56,690 bases of DNA, from contig JAFWZS010000036.1 of assembly GCA_017522205.1 (NCBI GenBank), positions 1 through 56,690 of the forward strand, given 5' to 3'. The stretch is from Clostridia bacterium. GTDB lineage: Bacteria; Bacillota; Clostridia; Oscillospirales; Acutalibacteraceae. This document shows, one piece after another, positions 9,540-21,274 of the stretch. The notes below the pieces were generated by a model. The model had not been told where the DNA came from. It made no database searches and worked only from the letters and a program-made list of their open reading frames with translations. Made by a program: the position numbers and the translations under genes. Position 1 is the first letter of the stretch; every line of letters starts with the position of its first letter.

Positions 9540-10007
9540 GTGAACAGATATACAGAAAACGCAAAGAACCAGCTTCAGAATAGCAGTGCGGCTCTTGTGT
9601 ACTGCAACGAAAATGAAATATGCACTTCTCACATAAGAGGTGTTCTCAGCCTTGTGCTGATGGTGAAGGAAAAGAAAACAATGGAAGATTTTTACTGTGC
9701 CGATAAAGTGGTGGGAAAGGCGGCAGCTTTTATGTACGCCATTCTGAAGCCCCGTGAGCTTTATGCTTTTGTGCTCAGCGAAAAGGCGAGAGAGGTTCTT
9801 GACAAATACGGCATAAAGTATTTTTATGGCGAAAAGGTTCCTGCCATAATCAACCGTAAGGGTGACGGCTTCTGTCCTATGGAAACGGCAACAGAAAACG
9901 CCGCCACTCCGTTGGAAGCTTTTTCACTTCTTGAGAAGAAGCTGAATCTTGAAGGTGAAGTGCCGGAAGGTAAAACAGTAGAGGTTCCCATACTTAAACA
10001 AGATTAA
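9540..10007 (+). CDS. DUF1893 domain protein (deaminase-fold)
   Basis: A 155-residue protein of the DUF1893 family, predicted to share the cytidine-deaminase fold; its activity is not known to me. Visible are DFYCADKVVGKAAAFMYAIL (about 50-69), which resembles the deaminase zinc-helix region, and a Cys-containing stretch DGFCPMETAT (about 110-119) in the position of a second zinc motif. Translation starts at GTG 9540, supported by GGAAGGAG 8 bases upstream; no ATG fits. It is divergent from the ilv operon and followed by pyk after 79 bases. Confidence 0.85.
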   Translation: MNRYTENAKNQLQNSSAALVYCNENEICTSHIRGVLSLVLMVKEKKTMEDFYCADKVVGKAAAFMYAILKPRELYAFVLSEKAREVLDKYGIKYFYGEKVPAIINRKGDGFCPMETATENAATPLEAFSLLEKKLNLEGEVPEGKTVEVPILKQD

Positions 10008-10086
10008 ATACACATTTTTTCGGTTTGTAATAAAAAAACGTAAATTGCAGATAATAAAAGAAAAAAGATTTACGGTGAATTTTACA

Positions 10087-11502
10087 ATGCGAAAAACTAA
10101 AATAGTTTGCACCATAGGCCCCGCCTGTGCCAATGAAAAAACATTAACAGAGCTTTGCCTTGCAGGGATGAACGTTGCAAGGCTTAATTTTTCTCACGGT
10201 ACCCACGAAGAACAGCTGAATAATATAAATCTCATTAAAAAAGTCAGGGAAAAGCTGAAGCTTCCCATAGCCATTATGCTTGACACAAAAGGCCCCGAAT
10301 ACAGAATAAAAACCTTCAGAAAGGGTAAGGAGCTTCTCAGAAAGGGAGAAACCTTCACCTTCAGATGCAAGGACGGTGAGGGTGATGAAAGGGGCGTTTC
10401 AGTAAATTATGAGGACCTTTATAAGGAGCTTAAAAAGGGTGACAGAATCCTCGTAAATAACGGACTTCTTATTTTTGAAGTAGCCGAAATCGAAGGTACT
10501 GATATTGTTACAACCGTAATTGCAGGCGGTGAAATTTCTAACAGGAAAAGTATGAGCTTTCCTGATAAGGTGCTTAAAAAAGAGTATCTCAGCGAGCAGG
10601 ATAAAAGCGATATAAAATTCGGTCTTATGCACGGTGTGGACTTTATTGCCTGCTCCTTTGTTTCCTGCAGACAGGATCTTCTTGATGTGAAAAAATTTAT
10701 CAGGTCTCAATGTCAGGATTGTTCTGCAGATATTATTGCAAAAATCGAAAACCGCTCAGGTGTGGACAACATTGAGGAAATCTGCAGTGAGTGTGACGGC
10801 ATAATGATTGCAAGGGGGGATATGGGTGTTGAAATACCCTTTGAGCAGCTTCCCGCAATTCAGAAAAAGATTATTACCAAGTGCCGCCTTTTAGGCAAGC
10901 GTTCCATTACGGCAACGGAAATGCTTGAGAGTATGATTCACAATCCCAGACCCACAAGAGCAGAGATTTCCGATGTAGCAAATGCGGTTTATGACGGCAC
11001 AAGTGCAATTATGCTTTCAGGTGAAACAGCCATGGGTGATTATCCCGTGCTGACGGTAGAGACTATGTCAAGAATTGCCGAGCAGACGGAAAATTCCATT
11101 AACTATACAAAACGCTTTCTCACCTCTGAGTTTCAGATAAAAAACACCGTTGATGCAATTTCTCACGCAACAAGCGGAATGTCCATTGACCTTGCTGCAA
11201 AGGCAATTGCGGTCTGCTCTCTTTCGGGCACCACCGTAAGAATGGTATCCCGTTTCAGAGCTCCTTGCCCTATTATCGGAATGACAGTCAACGAAAAAAC
11301 CTGGCGTAAGCTCTCGCTGAATTGGGGCGTTACTCCGGTTAAGGGTGAGATGTATCCATCCACAGAGGTGCTGTTTTATTCGGCTGTGAAGGAGGCAAAA
11401 AGTGTTCTCGATTTGAAAAAAGGGGACAGGCTCATTGTTACGGGTGGGCTTACCAACGGTAAATCAGGCAACACTAATCTGATTAAAATTGAGACGATAT
11501 AA
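10087..11502 (+). CDS. pyk: Pyruvate kinase
   Basis: Converts phosphoenolpyruvate and ADP to pyruvate and ATP. At 471 residues it is the standard form without the extra C-terminal PEP-utilising domain of some Firmicute enzymes. It starts with MRKTKIVCTIGPA; RLNFSHG (about 33-39), MLDTKGPE, AKIENRSGVDNI with the catalytic Lys, and ARGDMGVEIPFE (metal ligands) are intact. The ATEMLESM motif has Glu where Gln is usual. I chose ATG 10087 since the protein begins there in homologues; a TTG at 10045 would add 14 residues. The Shine-Dalgarno sequence is weak (ACGGTGA). A bidirectional terminator follows. Confidence 0.96.
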   Translation: MRKTKIVCTIGPACANEKTLTELCLAGMNVARLNFSHGTHEEQLNNINLIKKVREKLKLPIAIMLDTKGPEYRIKTFRKGKELLRKGETFTFRCKDGEGDERGVSVNYEDLYKELKKGDRILVNNGLLIFEVAEIEGTDIVTTVIAGGEISNRKSMSFPDKVLKKEYLSEQDKSDIKFGLMHGVDFIACSFVSCRQDLLDVKKFIRSQCQDCSADIIAKIENRSGVDNIEEICSECDGIMIARGDMGVEIPFEQLPAIQKKIITKCRLLGKRSITATEMLESMIHNPRPTRAEISDVANAVYDGTSAIMLSGETAMGDYPVLTVETMSRIAEQTENSINYTKRFLTSEFQIKNTVDAISHATSGMSIDLAAKAIAVCSLSGTTVRMVSRFRAPCPIIGMTVNEKTWRKLSLNWGVTPVKGEMYPSTEVLFYSAVKEAKSVLDLKKGDRLIVTGGLTNGKSGNTNLIKIETI

Positions 11503-11506
11503 AATT

Positions 11507-11536
11507 AAAGGAGATTGCACAGGCAGTCTCCTTTAT
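11507..11536. terminator. Bidirectional terminator between pyk and trmB
   Basis: AAAGGAGATTGC (11507-11518) pairs with GCAGTCTCCTTT (11523-11534) around a 4-base loop. A- and T-rich flanks let it serve the convergent pyk and trmB transcripts. Confidence 0.85.
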
Positions 11537-11540
11537 TCTC

Positions 11541-12206
11541 TTATTTGAACGCCTCAACCCTGTAAATCGGCTGACCTAAATCAGAAAAGCGCTTTTCATA
11601 TTCCGTTACAATATTGCCCTCAAAGTCACTGTTGTGCAAATCGAGGGAGAGATTTTTGATGGTGTACTTTGCCGCTGAATACTCCTCAAGTGAAAACTCA
11701 AAAAAGTGCATATTGTCCGTCTTCTGATGAATTTCACCCGTTTCTGTCAGCAGCTTGCGGTAGATTTCAAGAAAGAATCTGTGGGTCAGTCTGTGACGGG
11801 CATACTTTGCCTTGGGGAAAGGGCAGGAGAAGTTGAGATAGATAAGCTCAACGCTGTTTTCGGGAATGAATCTCGGCAGATATTCCGCACAGCCCGCAAT
11901 AAATTTTACGTTGGTGAGACCTTCTTCTTTTGCCTTTTCACAAGCGGCAACGATTACATTTTTCACTTTCTCAACGGCTATGAAATTCACGTCGGGATTG
12001 CGCTTTGCCATTTCGCAGACAAACTGACCCTTTCCGCAGCCGATTTCAAGTCTTACGGGGTTGCTGTTGCCGAAAAGTTCTTCATAGTTAAAAAGTGTTT
12101 TTTCAACTTCTTTTTCAAAATCCTTTTCCTCACAATCGGTAGAAAGAATATATTCTTTAACTTCCTCAAGCCTTGTTTCAAGGTTCTTCTTTTTTCTCAT
12201 TCTCAT
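11541..12206 (-). CDS. trmB: tRNA (guanine46-N7)-methyltransferase
   Basis: Methylates G46 in the variable loop of tRNA with S-adenosylmethionine. The 221-residue protein has the SAM site EIGCGKGQF (about 54-62), AVEK at 77-80, and the family signature LNFSCPFPKAKYARHRLTH (about 124-142). In TrmB the signature normally reads DPWPK; here Cys128 replaces the Asp, although the His/Arg-Leu end is kept. The C-terminal LGQPIYRVEAFK is typical. AAGGGTGAC precedes ATG 12206. It follows pth by 12 bases in one transcript. Confidence 0.94.
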   Translation of the reverse strand: MRMRKKKNLETRLEEVKEYILSTDCEEKDFEKEVEKTLFNYEELFGNSNPVRLEIGCGKGQFVCEMAKRNPDVNFIAVEKVKNVIVAACEKAKEEGLTNVKFIAGCAEYLPRFIPENSVELIYLNFSCPFPKAKYARHRLTHRFFLEIYRKLLTETGEIHQKTDNMHFFEFSLEEYSAAKYTIKNLSLDLHNSDFEGNIVTEYEKRFSDLGQPIYRVEAFK

Positions 12207-12218
12207 ATTCTGTCACCC

Positions 12219-12821
12219 TTATGAATTATACTCACTCATAGCCTTGTCAATTTTTCCGTCAACCATATATTCAACTGCACCTATAACCTTTTCTGCAACA
12301 TCTTTTATGAGCTTCGCCTCGTCCTTTGTAAAGTGTGAAATCACCCAGTCTGCAAGGTCGTATTCGGGATTGGGCTTTGCTCCTACACCTACCTTTATGC
12401 GGGGAAAGTTGTCGCTTTTAAGGTGATATATAATATTCTTCATACCTCTCTGACCGCCGTCTGAGCCTTTGCGTCTGATACGCATTTTGCCCGGGTCGAG
12501 GCTGATATCGTCACAGATTACGATAATGTTTTCTGTGGGGATTTTGTAAAATTCTGCAGCATCTCTTACAGCCTCGCCGCTTAAATTCATAAAGGTCTGA
12601 GGCTTAAGTAAAAGACAGCGTTTTCCGTTTATTCTGCCGTCACCCATAAGGGATTTGAATTTGAGCTTTGTAACCTTTATGCCGTGCTTTTCAGCCATTA
12701 AGTCAAGACAGATAAAGCCTGCATTGTGTCTTGTGGTTTCATACTGTTTTCCGGGATTTCCCAGACCTACAATCATATAGTCAAATGAGCCGCCGTATTC
12801 CTTGCTTTTTCTGAATATCAT
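12219..12821 (-). CDS. pth: Peptidyl-tRNA hydrolase
   Basis: Releases tRNA from peptidyl-tRNA that drops off ribosomes. The 200-residue protein has VGLGNPGKQYETTRHNAGF with His32 as catalytic base and CDDISLDPGKMRIRRKGSDGG with the conserved Asp. The usual start is the methionine of MIVGLGNPG, but AGGAGG lies exactly 8 bases before ATG 12821, and nothing similar precedes the inner ATG at 12776, so a 15-residue N-terminal extension (MIFRKSKEYGG) is likely real. The ribosome site AAGGAGGGCT is perfectly complementary over 10 bases to an unpaired segment of the candidate small RNA at 29895-30020. Confidence 0.95.
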   Translation of the reverse strand: MIFRKSKEYGGSFDYMIVGLGNPGKQYETTRHNAGFICLDLMAEKHGIKVTKLKFKSLMGDGRINGKRCLLLKPQTFMNLSGEAVRDAAEFYKIPTENIIVICDDISLDPGKMRIRRKGSDGGQRGMKNIIYHLKSDNFPRIKVGVGAKPNPEYDLADWVISHFTKDEAKLIKDVAEKVIGAVEYMVDGKIDKAMSEYNS

Positions 12822-12856
12822 AGCGAAGCCCTCCTTTTTGTTAAATCCAATTTCCT

Positions 12857-12885
12857 ATTATGCCAAGAAATAAAAAAATAATCAA
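12857..12885 (-). promoter_or_regulatory. Promoter of pth-trmB
   Basis: Minus-strand TTGATT (12880-12885) and CATAAT (12857-12862) with a 17-bp spacer, about 36 bp before the pth start. Confidence 0.6.
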
Positions 12886-13008
12886 GGACTTAAAGGCATA
12901 AAAATCAAACTTTTTTTGAGTATTTTTAAAGTTATTTTGAAAAAATAGAATGACGTCATATTCTAAAAGGGAATTATTCTTATTTGTAATTAAAAAGTGG
13001 AATTTATG

Positions 13009-13017
13009 TGATATAAT
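13009..13017 (+). promoter_or_regulatory. Extended -10 promoter of the rlmB operon
   Basis: TGATATAAT gives a TG-extended consensus -10 (TATAAT at 13012-13017) but no good -35. The start codon is 52 bp downstream. Confidence 0.55.
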
Positions 13018-13068
13018 GACTCCAACTGTAAAAACATATATATAGAAAAGAAACGGAGAATAAACTCT

Positions 13069-13851
13069 ATGGGTTTTGATAAAGAAAAAAACGCTGAAAG
13101 TGAAAGAGACAGTAACCTTATAATCGGCAGAAATGCTGTTTCGGAAGCACTGAGAAGCGGAAGGAATATTGACACTCTTCTTGTAGTAAGAGGTGAAAGA
13201 AACGGTTCGGTTGGCAGAATCATCTCTGAGTGCAAGGAAAAGGGTGTTGTAATCAAAGAGGTTGACAAGAAAAAGCTTGACTTTATGTGCGGTCAGGGTA
13301 ACCACCAGGGTGTTGCCGCTTATGCTGCCGTACACGAATATTCAAGCGTTGAGGATATTTTTGCTCTTGCTGAAGAAAGAGGCGAAGCACCTTTCATTAT
13401 TCTTTGCGACGAGCTTGAAGATCCACACAATTTAGGTGCAATCATTCGTACTGCAGAAACTGCAGGTGCTCACGGTGTAATCATTCCCAAAAGAAGAAAT
13501 GCCTCACTTACCTGGGCGGTAGGCAAGGCTTCTGCAGGTGCAGTTGAATATGTTCCTGTTGCAAGAGTGGGAAATCTCGCTTCAACAATTGACGACCTCA
13601 AAAAGAGAGGTCTCTGGGTTTATACTGCAGATATGGACGGAAAAAATTGGTGTGAAACCGATTTCAGCGGCCCTGTTGCTCTTGTTGTGGGCTCAGAGGG
13701 TAACGGCGTAAGCCGGCTTATCAAGGAAAAAAGCGACTTTGTTGTGTCACTTCCCATGAAAGGAAAAATCACCTCGCTTAACGCCTCTGTTGCTGCAGGC
13801 ATACTTATGTATGAGGTTTCAAGACAGCGCTCAGGCATCAAGGCAAAATAA
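13069..13851 (+). CDS. rlmB: RlmB-like 23S rRNA 2'-O-methyltransferase (TrmH/SPOUT family)
   Basis: SPOUT-fold RNA methyltransferase, 260 residues. The N-terminal RNA-binding substrate domain (about 15-95) starts IIGRNAVSEALRSG. The three SPOUT motifs follow: DPHNLGAIIRTAETAG (about 121-136), VALVVGSEGNGVS (about 203-215) and SLNASVAAGIL (about 235-245), including the trefoil-knot SAM pocket. Family relatives methylate G2251 of 23S rRNA, although some close homologues act on other sites. CGGAG precedes ATG 13069. The next gene starts 44 bases on without a terminator. Confidence 0.9.
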   Translation: MGFDKEKNAESERDSNLIIGRNAVSEALRSGRNIDTLLVVRGERNGSVGRIISECKEKGVVIKEVDKKKLDFMCGQGNHQGVAAYAAVHEYSSVEDIFALAEERGEAPFIILCDELEDPHNLGAIIRTAETAGAHGVIIPKRRNASLTWAVGKASAGAVEYVPVARVGNLASTIDDLKKRGLWVYTADMDGKNWCETDFSGPVALVVGSEGNGVSRLIKEKSDFVVSLPMKGKITSLNASVAAGILMYEVSRQRSGIKAK

Positions 13852-13895
13852 AAGAAAAGAAGAAAACAAAAAAAGAAGAAAGGACAGGCATTACT

Positions 13896-16508
13896 ATGAC
13901 AGAGTATTACAATGATCCTTCAGAGCTCTATGATGAGGAATTAATTAAAAAGCAGGAAAAAAACGACGAGCTTGCTGATTATGACATTTTTGATTTAGGC
14001 GAAATAGATGAGCTTTTTGAGGAAAGAAAGGCTCAGACTACCGAAGAGGAAAAGCCCTCGGTTGAAGAAATTGTTGAGGTTGTTCCCGTTGAGGATGAAC
14101 ACACCGAGGTTAACAACGTTACCAATGTTCTTCCGCCTTACAGAAGAGAAACAACCGAACGAAGCACCGAAGACGTTACTGAGCTTTCAAGAAAACGCAA
14201 TCAGGAAAGCTATGATATGCCCATTGAGGATAAGCCTATTGTGGAAAAGGAGCTATATGAAGAGCCTGAGCTTGAAATGGGTATTGATGAGCTGCTCGAA
14301 AGTCTCGGAATTCACGTTGACATAAATGATCTTCCGCTTCAGAATGAGGATACAGAAAAAACGCAGGTTATGGTCAGGCTTGATTATGAAAAAGCCGAAG
14401 ATAATGACGGTGCAACAAGAAACTTCAGTCTTCCCGAAAAGGAAGAAGGAGAAAGTGACATTGGCTCAACACGTCATTTCAGCCTTAAAAATCAGAAAAA
14501 GCCCGACAGAGCCGAAGCTGAACAGAAGCTGAAGGCAAGCCGGAAAAACCTGATGCAGAACTTCCGTGTGCTTTCAAGAAAGCGTGATGATGAAGCAATT
14601 CTTGAGGCCATTCCCGAGGGTGACGGCAAGGAAAGCATGATGGACAACATCTGGGCTGAAGACGGTGAGGATCTTTTTGATGCGGTTGAAAAGGCGGAAA
14701 GAAGAAAAAAACGTTACAGCCTTAAGGAAGAAAAGAAAAAGGCGGTTATCAGCGGAAAGGCTGCAGAGGAGGAGCTTAAAAAGACTCTTAAAGCTCAGAC
14801 GGTCAAGCTTATTTCTCTCGGCGTGGTTTTCCTGTTCAGCCTTATAATAAGCGTTGTTCCCTCAATTATTGCCTCTACTGATACTCCGGCGGAAAAGCTG
14901 CCGTCGGTGGGCCTTTTCGTACTTTTGAATATGGCGGCTCTCGGCGCTTCAGTTTTCATCACAAAGGATTATTACCGCAATGCGGCAATTTCACTTTACT
15001 ATATGGTTGCAGACGGTGACACCTGCCTTCTTATTTCGGCTGTGTTCACTTTTATTCAGCAGCTTTTCACTTTGATTTTCCAATCAAGATTTGACCTTGC
15101 ATCACTTAAGCTGTTCACTTCTGTTGCAGTTTTTGCCGGAGCAATGCGTGTGCTTTGCGACTATTTCCGCACAAGCACCGCCCTTTGTGGTATCAGAACT
15201 CTTATGGATAACGACGGAATCTCCTGCATAGGAGAGGTCGAAAGCAAAAACGACAGTGCCGTTCTTGCACACGGTCTCAGCAAAGACGGAAAACCAAAGC
15301 TTCTTTACTGTGCAGAGACTGAAATGAAAGAGGGCATTGCAACAGATATCACTGCAATCAAAACAGAGGAAAAGTATTACATCTATGCTTCAATTGCATC
15401 TGTTGCCGTAGCTTTTGTAAGTGCCGTTCTCTCTCTCATAAAGACGAAGGATTTTCCCTCTTTCCTTATGGCTCTTATGTCAGGTATGGCTATAACTCTT
15501 CCCGTAATGTGCGACACTGCGGCATCGGCTATGAGCTATTTTAAGAATATGAAGCTTTCAAAAATCGGTGCAGCGGCAACAAGCTATGAAACAATCAGAG
15601 AAATCGGAAAATCCAACGCCATTATTATGGATGCCGCTGATATCTTTATGGGCGTTGTATCAAAATTCAAGAGAGTGCCTTCAGGAAGAATTGCAAAAAG
15701 CGACAGCGTTGTTTTTGCTGCGGCAACTCTCAAAAAAGCAGGCTCAATCCTTTCGGGCTGCTTTGATGAAATCATTTCTCAGATGGGTATAACACTTCCC
15801 GAGGCTGAGGATTTTGCTTATGAAGAAAAGTTAGGCTATTCCTGTTGGATAGCAGACAGACGTGTTCTCGTGGGTAACAGACAGATGCTTATTGAGCACA
15901 GTATTCCTGCTCCCACAGAGTATGAAGAAAAGCAGTATGCCGGAAAGGGCAGCGTAATGTACGTTGTAGTTGAAGGTGAGCTTGTGGCAACCTTCGTAAT
16001 TTCCTACAGAGTGCTTTCAAAGGCGAGAAAGGCATCAGCTGATTTTGCTTCAACGGGTCTTGTGCTTATGCTCACATCAAAAGAACCCTGCCTTACAGAG
16101 CAAACGGTTTCGTCAGCTCTCGGCATAAGCGTCACTAAGGTAAAAATGGTTAATTCCAAAGGCACAGGTATAATGGAAAAATACAGAGAGAACAAGGCTA
16201 TGCGTAAATCGGCAGGGGTTTTCTGTTCAGGCAAAAGCGGATCACTTCTTGCTCTTGCAGCAGAGGCTCACAGAATTTATACCTCAAACAAGTTCCTCTT
16301 CATTCTTCATATTGGCTCACACGCAGTTGCGGCAGCACTTATGCTTCTGGCAGTTCTCTGGAACATCACTGCATTTATGAGTCCCATGTTTGCAATTTTT
16401 TATCTTCTTCTCTGGAGCGTGGCAACCGTTGCCTACACCCAGAAGGAAAGCATTGTTAAGCTCACGAAAGAAATCATAAAGAAAAAAGGAAAGAAGGCAA
16501 ATGCATAA
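13896..16508 (+). CDS. Degenerate P1B-type ATPase-like membrane protein with acidic N-terminal region
   Basis: An 870-residue protein I do not recognise as a named family. Residues 1-300 are charged and low in complexity, with two GxTRxFSL-type repeats (about 172-178 and 190-196) and RYSLKEE at 273-279. From 303 the layout is that of a heavy-metal P-type ATPase: four membrane helices (about 303-327, 335-356, 372-395, 400-421), an actuator-like domain, helices at 494-516 and 521-545, a P/N-like domain (550-795) and two final helices (798-846). Every catalytic motif is altered: CPC region is LPVMCD (535-540), DKTGT is DAADI (579-583), TGDN is TSKE, and GDGxND is SGKSGS. VLVGNRQML (657-665) still resembles the nucleotide domain. 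Likely a non-catalytic pseudoenzyme; the stop abuts the ABC ATPase start. Confidence 0.8.
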   Translation: MTEYYNDPSELYDEELIKKQEKNDELADYDIFDLGEIDELFEERKAQTTEEEKPSVEEIVEVVPVEDEHTEVNNVTNVLPPYRRETTERSTEDVTELSRKRNQESYDMPIEDKPIVEKELYEEPELEMGIDELLESLGIHVDINDLPLQNEDTEKTQVMVRLDYEKAEDNDGATRNFSLPEKEEGESDIGSTRHFSLKNQKKPDRAEAEQKLKASRKNLMQNFRVLSRKRDDEAILEAIPEGDGKESMMDNIWAEDGEDLFDAVEKAERRKKRYSLKEEKKKAVISGKAAEEELKKTLKAQTVKLISLGVVFLFSLIISVVPSIIASTDTPAEKLPSVGLFVLLNMAALGASVFITKDYYRNAAISLYYMVADGDTCLLISAVFTFIQQLFTLIFQSRFDLASLKLFTSVAVFAGAMRVLCDYFRTSTALCGIRTLMDNDGISCIGEVESKNDSAVLAHGLSKDGKPKLLYCAETEMKEGIATDITAIKTEEKYYIYASIASVAVAFVSAVLSLIKTKDFPSFLMALMSGMAITLPVMCDTAASAMSYFKNMKLSKIGAAATSYETIREIGKSNAIIMDAADIFMGVVSKFKRVPSGRIAKSDSVVFAAATLKKAGSILSGCFDEIISQMGITLPEAEDFAYEEKLGYSCWIADRRVLVGNRQMLIEHSIPAPTEYEEKQYAGKGSVMYVVVEGELVATFVISYRVLSKARKASADFASTGLVLMLTSKEPCLTEQTVSSALGISVTKVKMVNSKGTGIMEKYRENKAMRKSAGVFCSGKSGSLLALAAEAHRIYTSNKFLFILHIGSHAVAAALMLLAVLWNITAFMSPMFAIFYLLLWSVATVAYTQKESIVKLTKEIIKKKGKKANA

Positions 16509-17210
16509 ATGTCCAAGATTATCAATGTAACTTCACTTAAAAAGTCTTACGGCAGGAAGCTTGTTCTTGACGATATTGACTTTTCCGTTGAGGAAGGATC
16601 AATTGTGGGGCTTCTCGGTCCTAACGGTTGCGGAAAGACAACTCTCATAAAAATCCTTACCGGTCTTATCAAGGACCACGAGGGTATTGTAAAAATCGAC
16701 AACGAGGAGCCGGGTCCCTACACAAAGAGTATTGTGGCTTTCCTTCCTGACAAATCATATCTTCCTGACTGGATGCGTCCCGTTGATGCAATCGGTTACT
16801 TTGCCGATTTCTATAAGGACTTCGATAAAGAAAAGGCAATAAAAATGGTGACAGACTTTAACCTTGACCCCAAGCAGAAGCTGAAGACAATGTCAAAGGG
16901 TCAGCAGGAAAAGCTGAACCTTATTCTCGTAATGTGCAGACAGGCGAAGCTCTACATTCTCGACGAGCCTTTAGGCGGTCTTGACCCTGCGGCAAGAAGT
17001 GCCATCCTTGACCTTATTATGAAAAACTATGCAGAAAACTCAACGGTGCTTATTTCTACTCATCTTATCTCTGACGTTGAAAGAATTTTCAACCGTGTGC
17101 TTATGATAAATCAGGGCAAGCTCATTGTTAATTCACACGTTGATGAGCTGAGAGAAAAGGGCAAAACCATTGACGAGGTATTCAAGGAGGTGTTCAGCTA
17201 TGCTTGGTAA
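16509..17210 (+). CDS. ABC transporter ATP-binding protein (YtrB-like)
   Basis: A 233-residue ATPase subunit. Walker A is GPNGCGKTT (about 37-45), the signature is MSKGQQEKL (a variant of LSGGQ, about 130-138), Walker B is LYILDEP followed by the GGLDPAAR D-loop, and the switch His is in ISTHLIS. It resembles the ATPases of ABC-2 exporters such as YtrB. Its ATG follows the stop of the pseudo-P-type ATPase with no gap (16506-16508 then 16509), and its own 3' end overlaps the permease gene by 11 bases, so the three are translationally coupled. The transported compound is unknown. Confidence 0.93.
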   Translation: MSKIINVTSLKKSYGRKLVLDDIDFSVEEGSIVGLLGPNGCGKTTLIKILTGLIKDHEGIVKIDNEEPGPYTKSIVAFLPDKSYLPDWMRPVDAIGYFADFYKDFDKEKAIKMVTDFNLDPKQKLKTMSKGQQEKLNLILVMCRQAKLYILDEPLGGLDPAARSAILDLIMKNYAENSTVLISTHLISDVERIFNRVLMINQGKLIVNSHVDELREKGKTIDEVFKEVFSYAW

Positions 17211-18021
17211 GCTTCTTAAACACGAAATCAGACATTCTGCAAGATACACAATGGCAATTTACGGTGCAGCCTTTGCCGCAATGGCAGTAACGGGACTTTC
17301 ACTTCTTTTTGATTCAGGCTGGCTGGGGGCTATCTCCTGCGGTATGCTTTACATTATCGGCTTTGCCGCAGTAGTAACAACCCTTGTATCCATTATCAAG
17401 AATTTCAATGACACACTTTTCGGAAGACAGGGCTATCTCACCCTCACTCTTCCCGTAAAGGGCAGCGAGCTTCTCATATCAAAGGTGCTTGTTTCATTTT
17501 TATGGATTGTTGCTTCTTTCGGCATAATGGGACTTACCTTTTATGTGATTTTCGTTTATGGCAAGGAAAGAAGCGGCGGCACAATGGAAAGCATGTGGGA
17601 AATTATTTCCGTAAGCGGAATCCTTGATATGCTTCCGTCAAAGACGGCAATTATCGAGTTTATTGCGGTGGTGGTGATTCTTGCAATCTCAACAATTATC
17701 ACCTATGTGGGATATGTATATTTCACGGTAACCGTTGCCAACACAAGACCCTTACAAAATCATCCGAAGCTTTACGGCGGACTTATCTTCTTCGGAATTA
17801 TGAGCTTTGTAAACACTCTCGGCAATGTTCTTTCGGAGTATCTGCCGCTTACAATAAACGTCAGCACAGAAAAAGTTTTCTTCTCCTTTACACAGATGGG
17901 TGCTGATCCCAATGTACTTATTTCCTACGGAATCGGCGGAACAATTTTATCGGGTCTTGTTGCGGTGGGACTTCTTTTTGCAACAGGCTATATTATCGAA
18001 AACAAGGTAAACATCAAATAA
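17200..18021 (+). CDS. ABC-2 type permease subunit
   Basis: A 273-residue membrane protein with about six hydrophobic helices, beginning MLGKLLKHEIRHSARY, a common start for ABC-2 permeases. Start at ATG 17200 is set by AGGAGGTG 8 bases upstream, inside the 3' end of the ATPase gene. Together with the preceding ATPase it would form an exporter or a membrane-remodelling complex. A beta-galactosidase gene starts 18 bases after its stop without a terminator. Confidence 0.88.
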   Translation: MLGKLLKHEIRHSARYTMAIYGAAFAAMAVTGLSLLFDSGWLGAISCGMLYIIGFAAVVTTLVSIIKNFNDTLFGRQGYLTLTLPVKGSELLISKVLVSFLWIVASFGIMGLTFYVIFVYGKERSGGTMESMWEIISVSGILDMLPSKTAIIEFIAVVVILAISTIITYVGYVYFTVTVANTRPLQNHPKLYGGLIFFGIMSFVNTLGNVLSEYLPLTINVSTEKVFFSFTQMGADPNVLISYGIGGTILSGLVAVGLLFATGYIIENKVNIK

Positions 18022-21087
<3,066 letters not shown>

Positions 21088-21106
21088 TTAAAGGAGGGTT
21101 CTCTCA

Positions 21107-21274
21107 ATGAAAAAGAAAGGTGAACCTTTAGCAACCTTAATGGCATTCACAACTCTTGCAGTGGTGGGTGTTTCAGCAAGACGCTGTATGAAAAAATACA
21201 GCCATATAGGTATGCCTAAACATGGTGTATTTGTGCGCTTCAGAAAAAGAAGCCACGCCTGGAAAGTTGTATAA
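21107..21274 (+). CDS. 55-residue membrane microprotein
   Basis: A short gene with a strong ribosome site, AAAGGAGGG, 7 bases before ATG 21107. The product has a charged start (MKKKGEP), one hydrophobic helix (about 7-22) and a basic C-terminal half (KKYSHIGMPKHG, then FRKRSHAWKVV). The TAA at 21272-21274 abuts the ATG of the RlmD-type gene, indicating coupled translation. I do not recognise the family. It could help tether a partner to the membrane, but that is guesswork. Confidence 0.7.
   Translation: MKKKGEPLATLMAFTTLAVVGVSARRCMKKYSHIGMPKHGVFVRFRKRSHAWKVV

Noticed and set aside
12841-13335. 164-residue minus-strand frame over the pth/rlmB gap
   Set aside because: It overlaps promoters and the rlmB 5' end, and has no ribosome site or domain.
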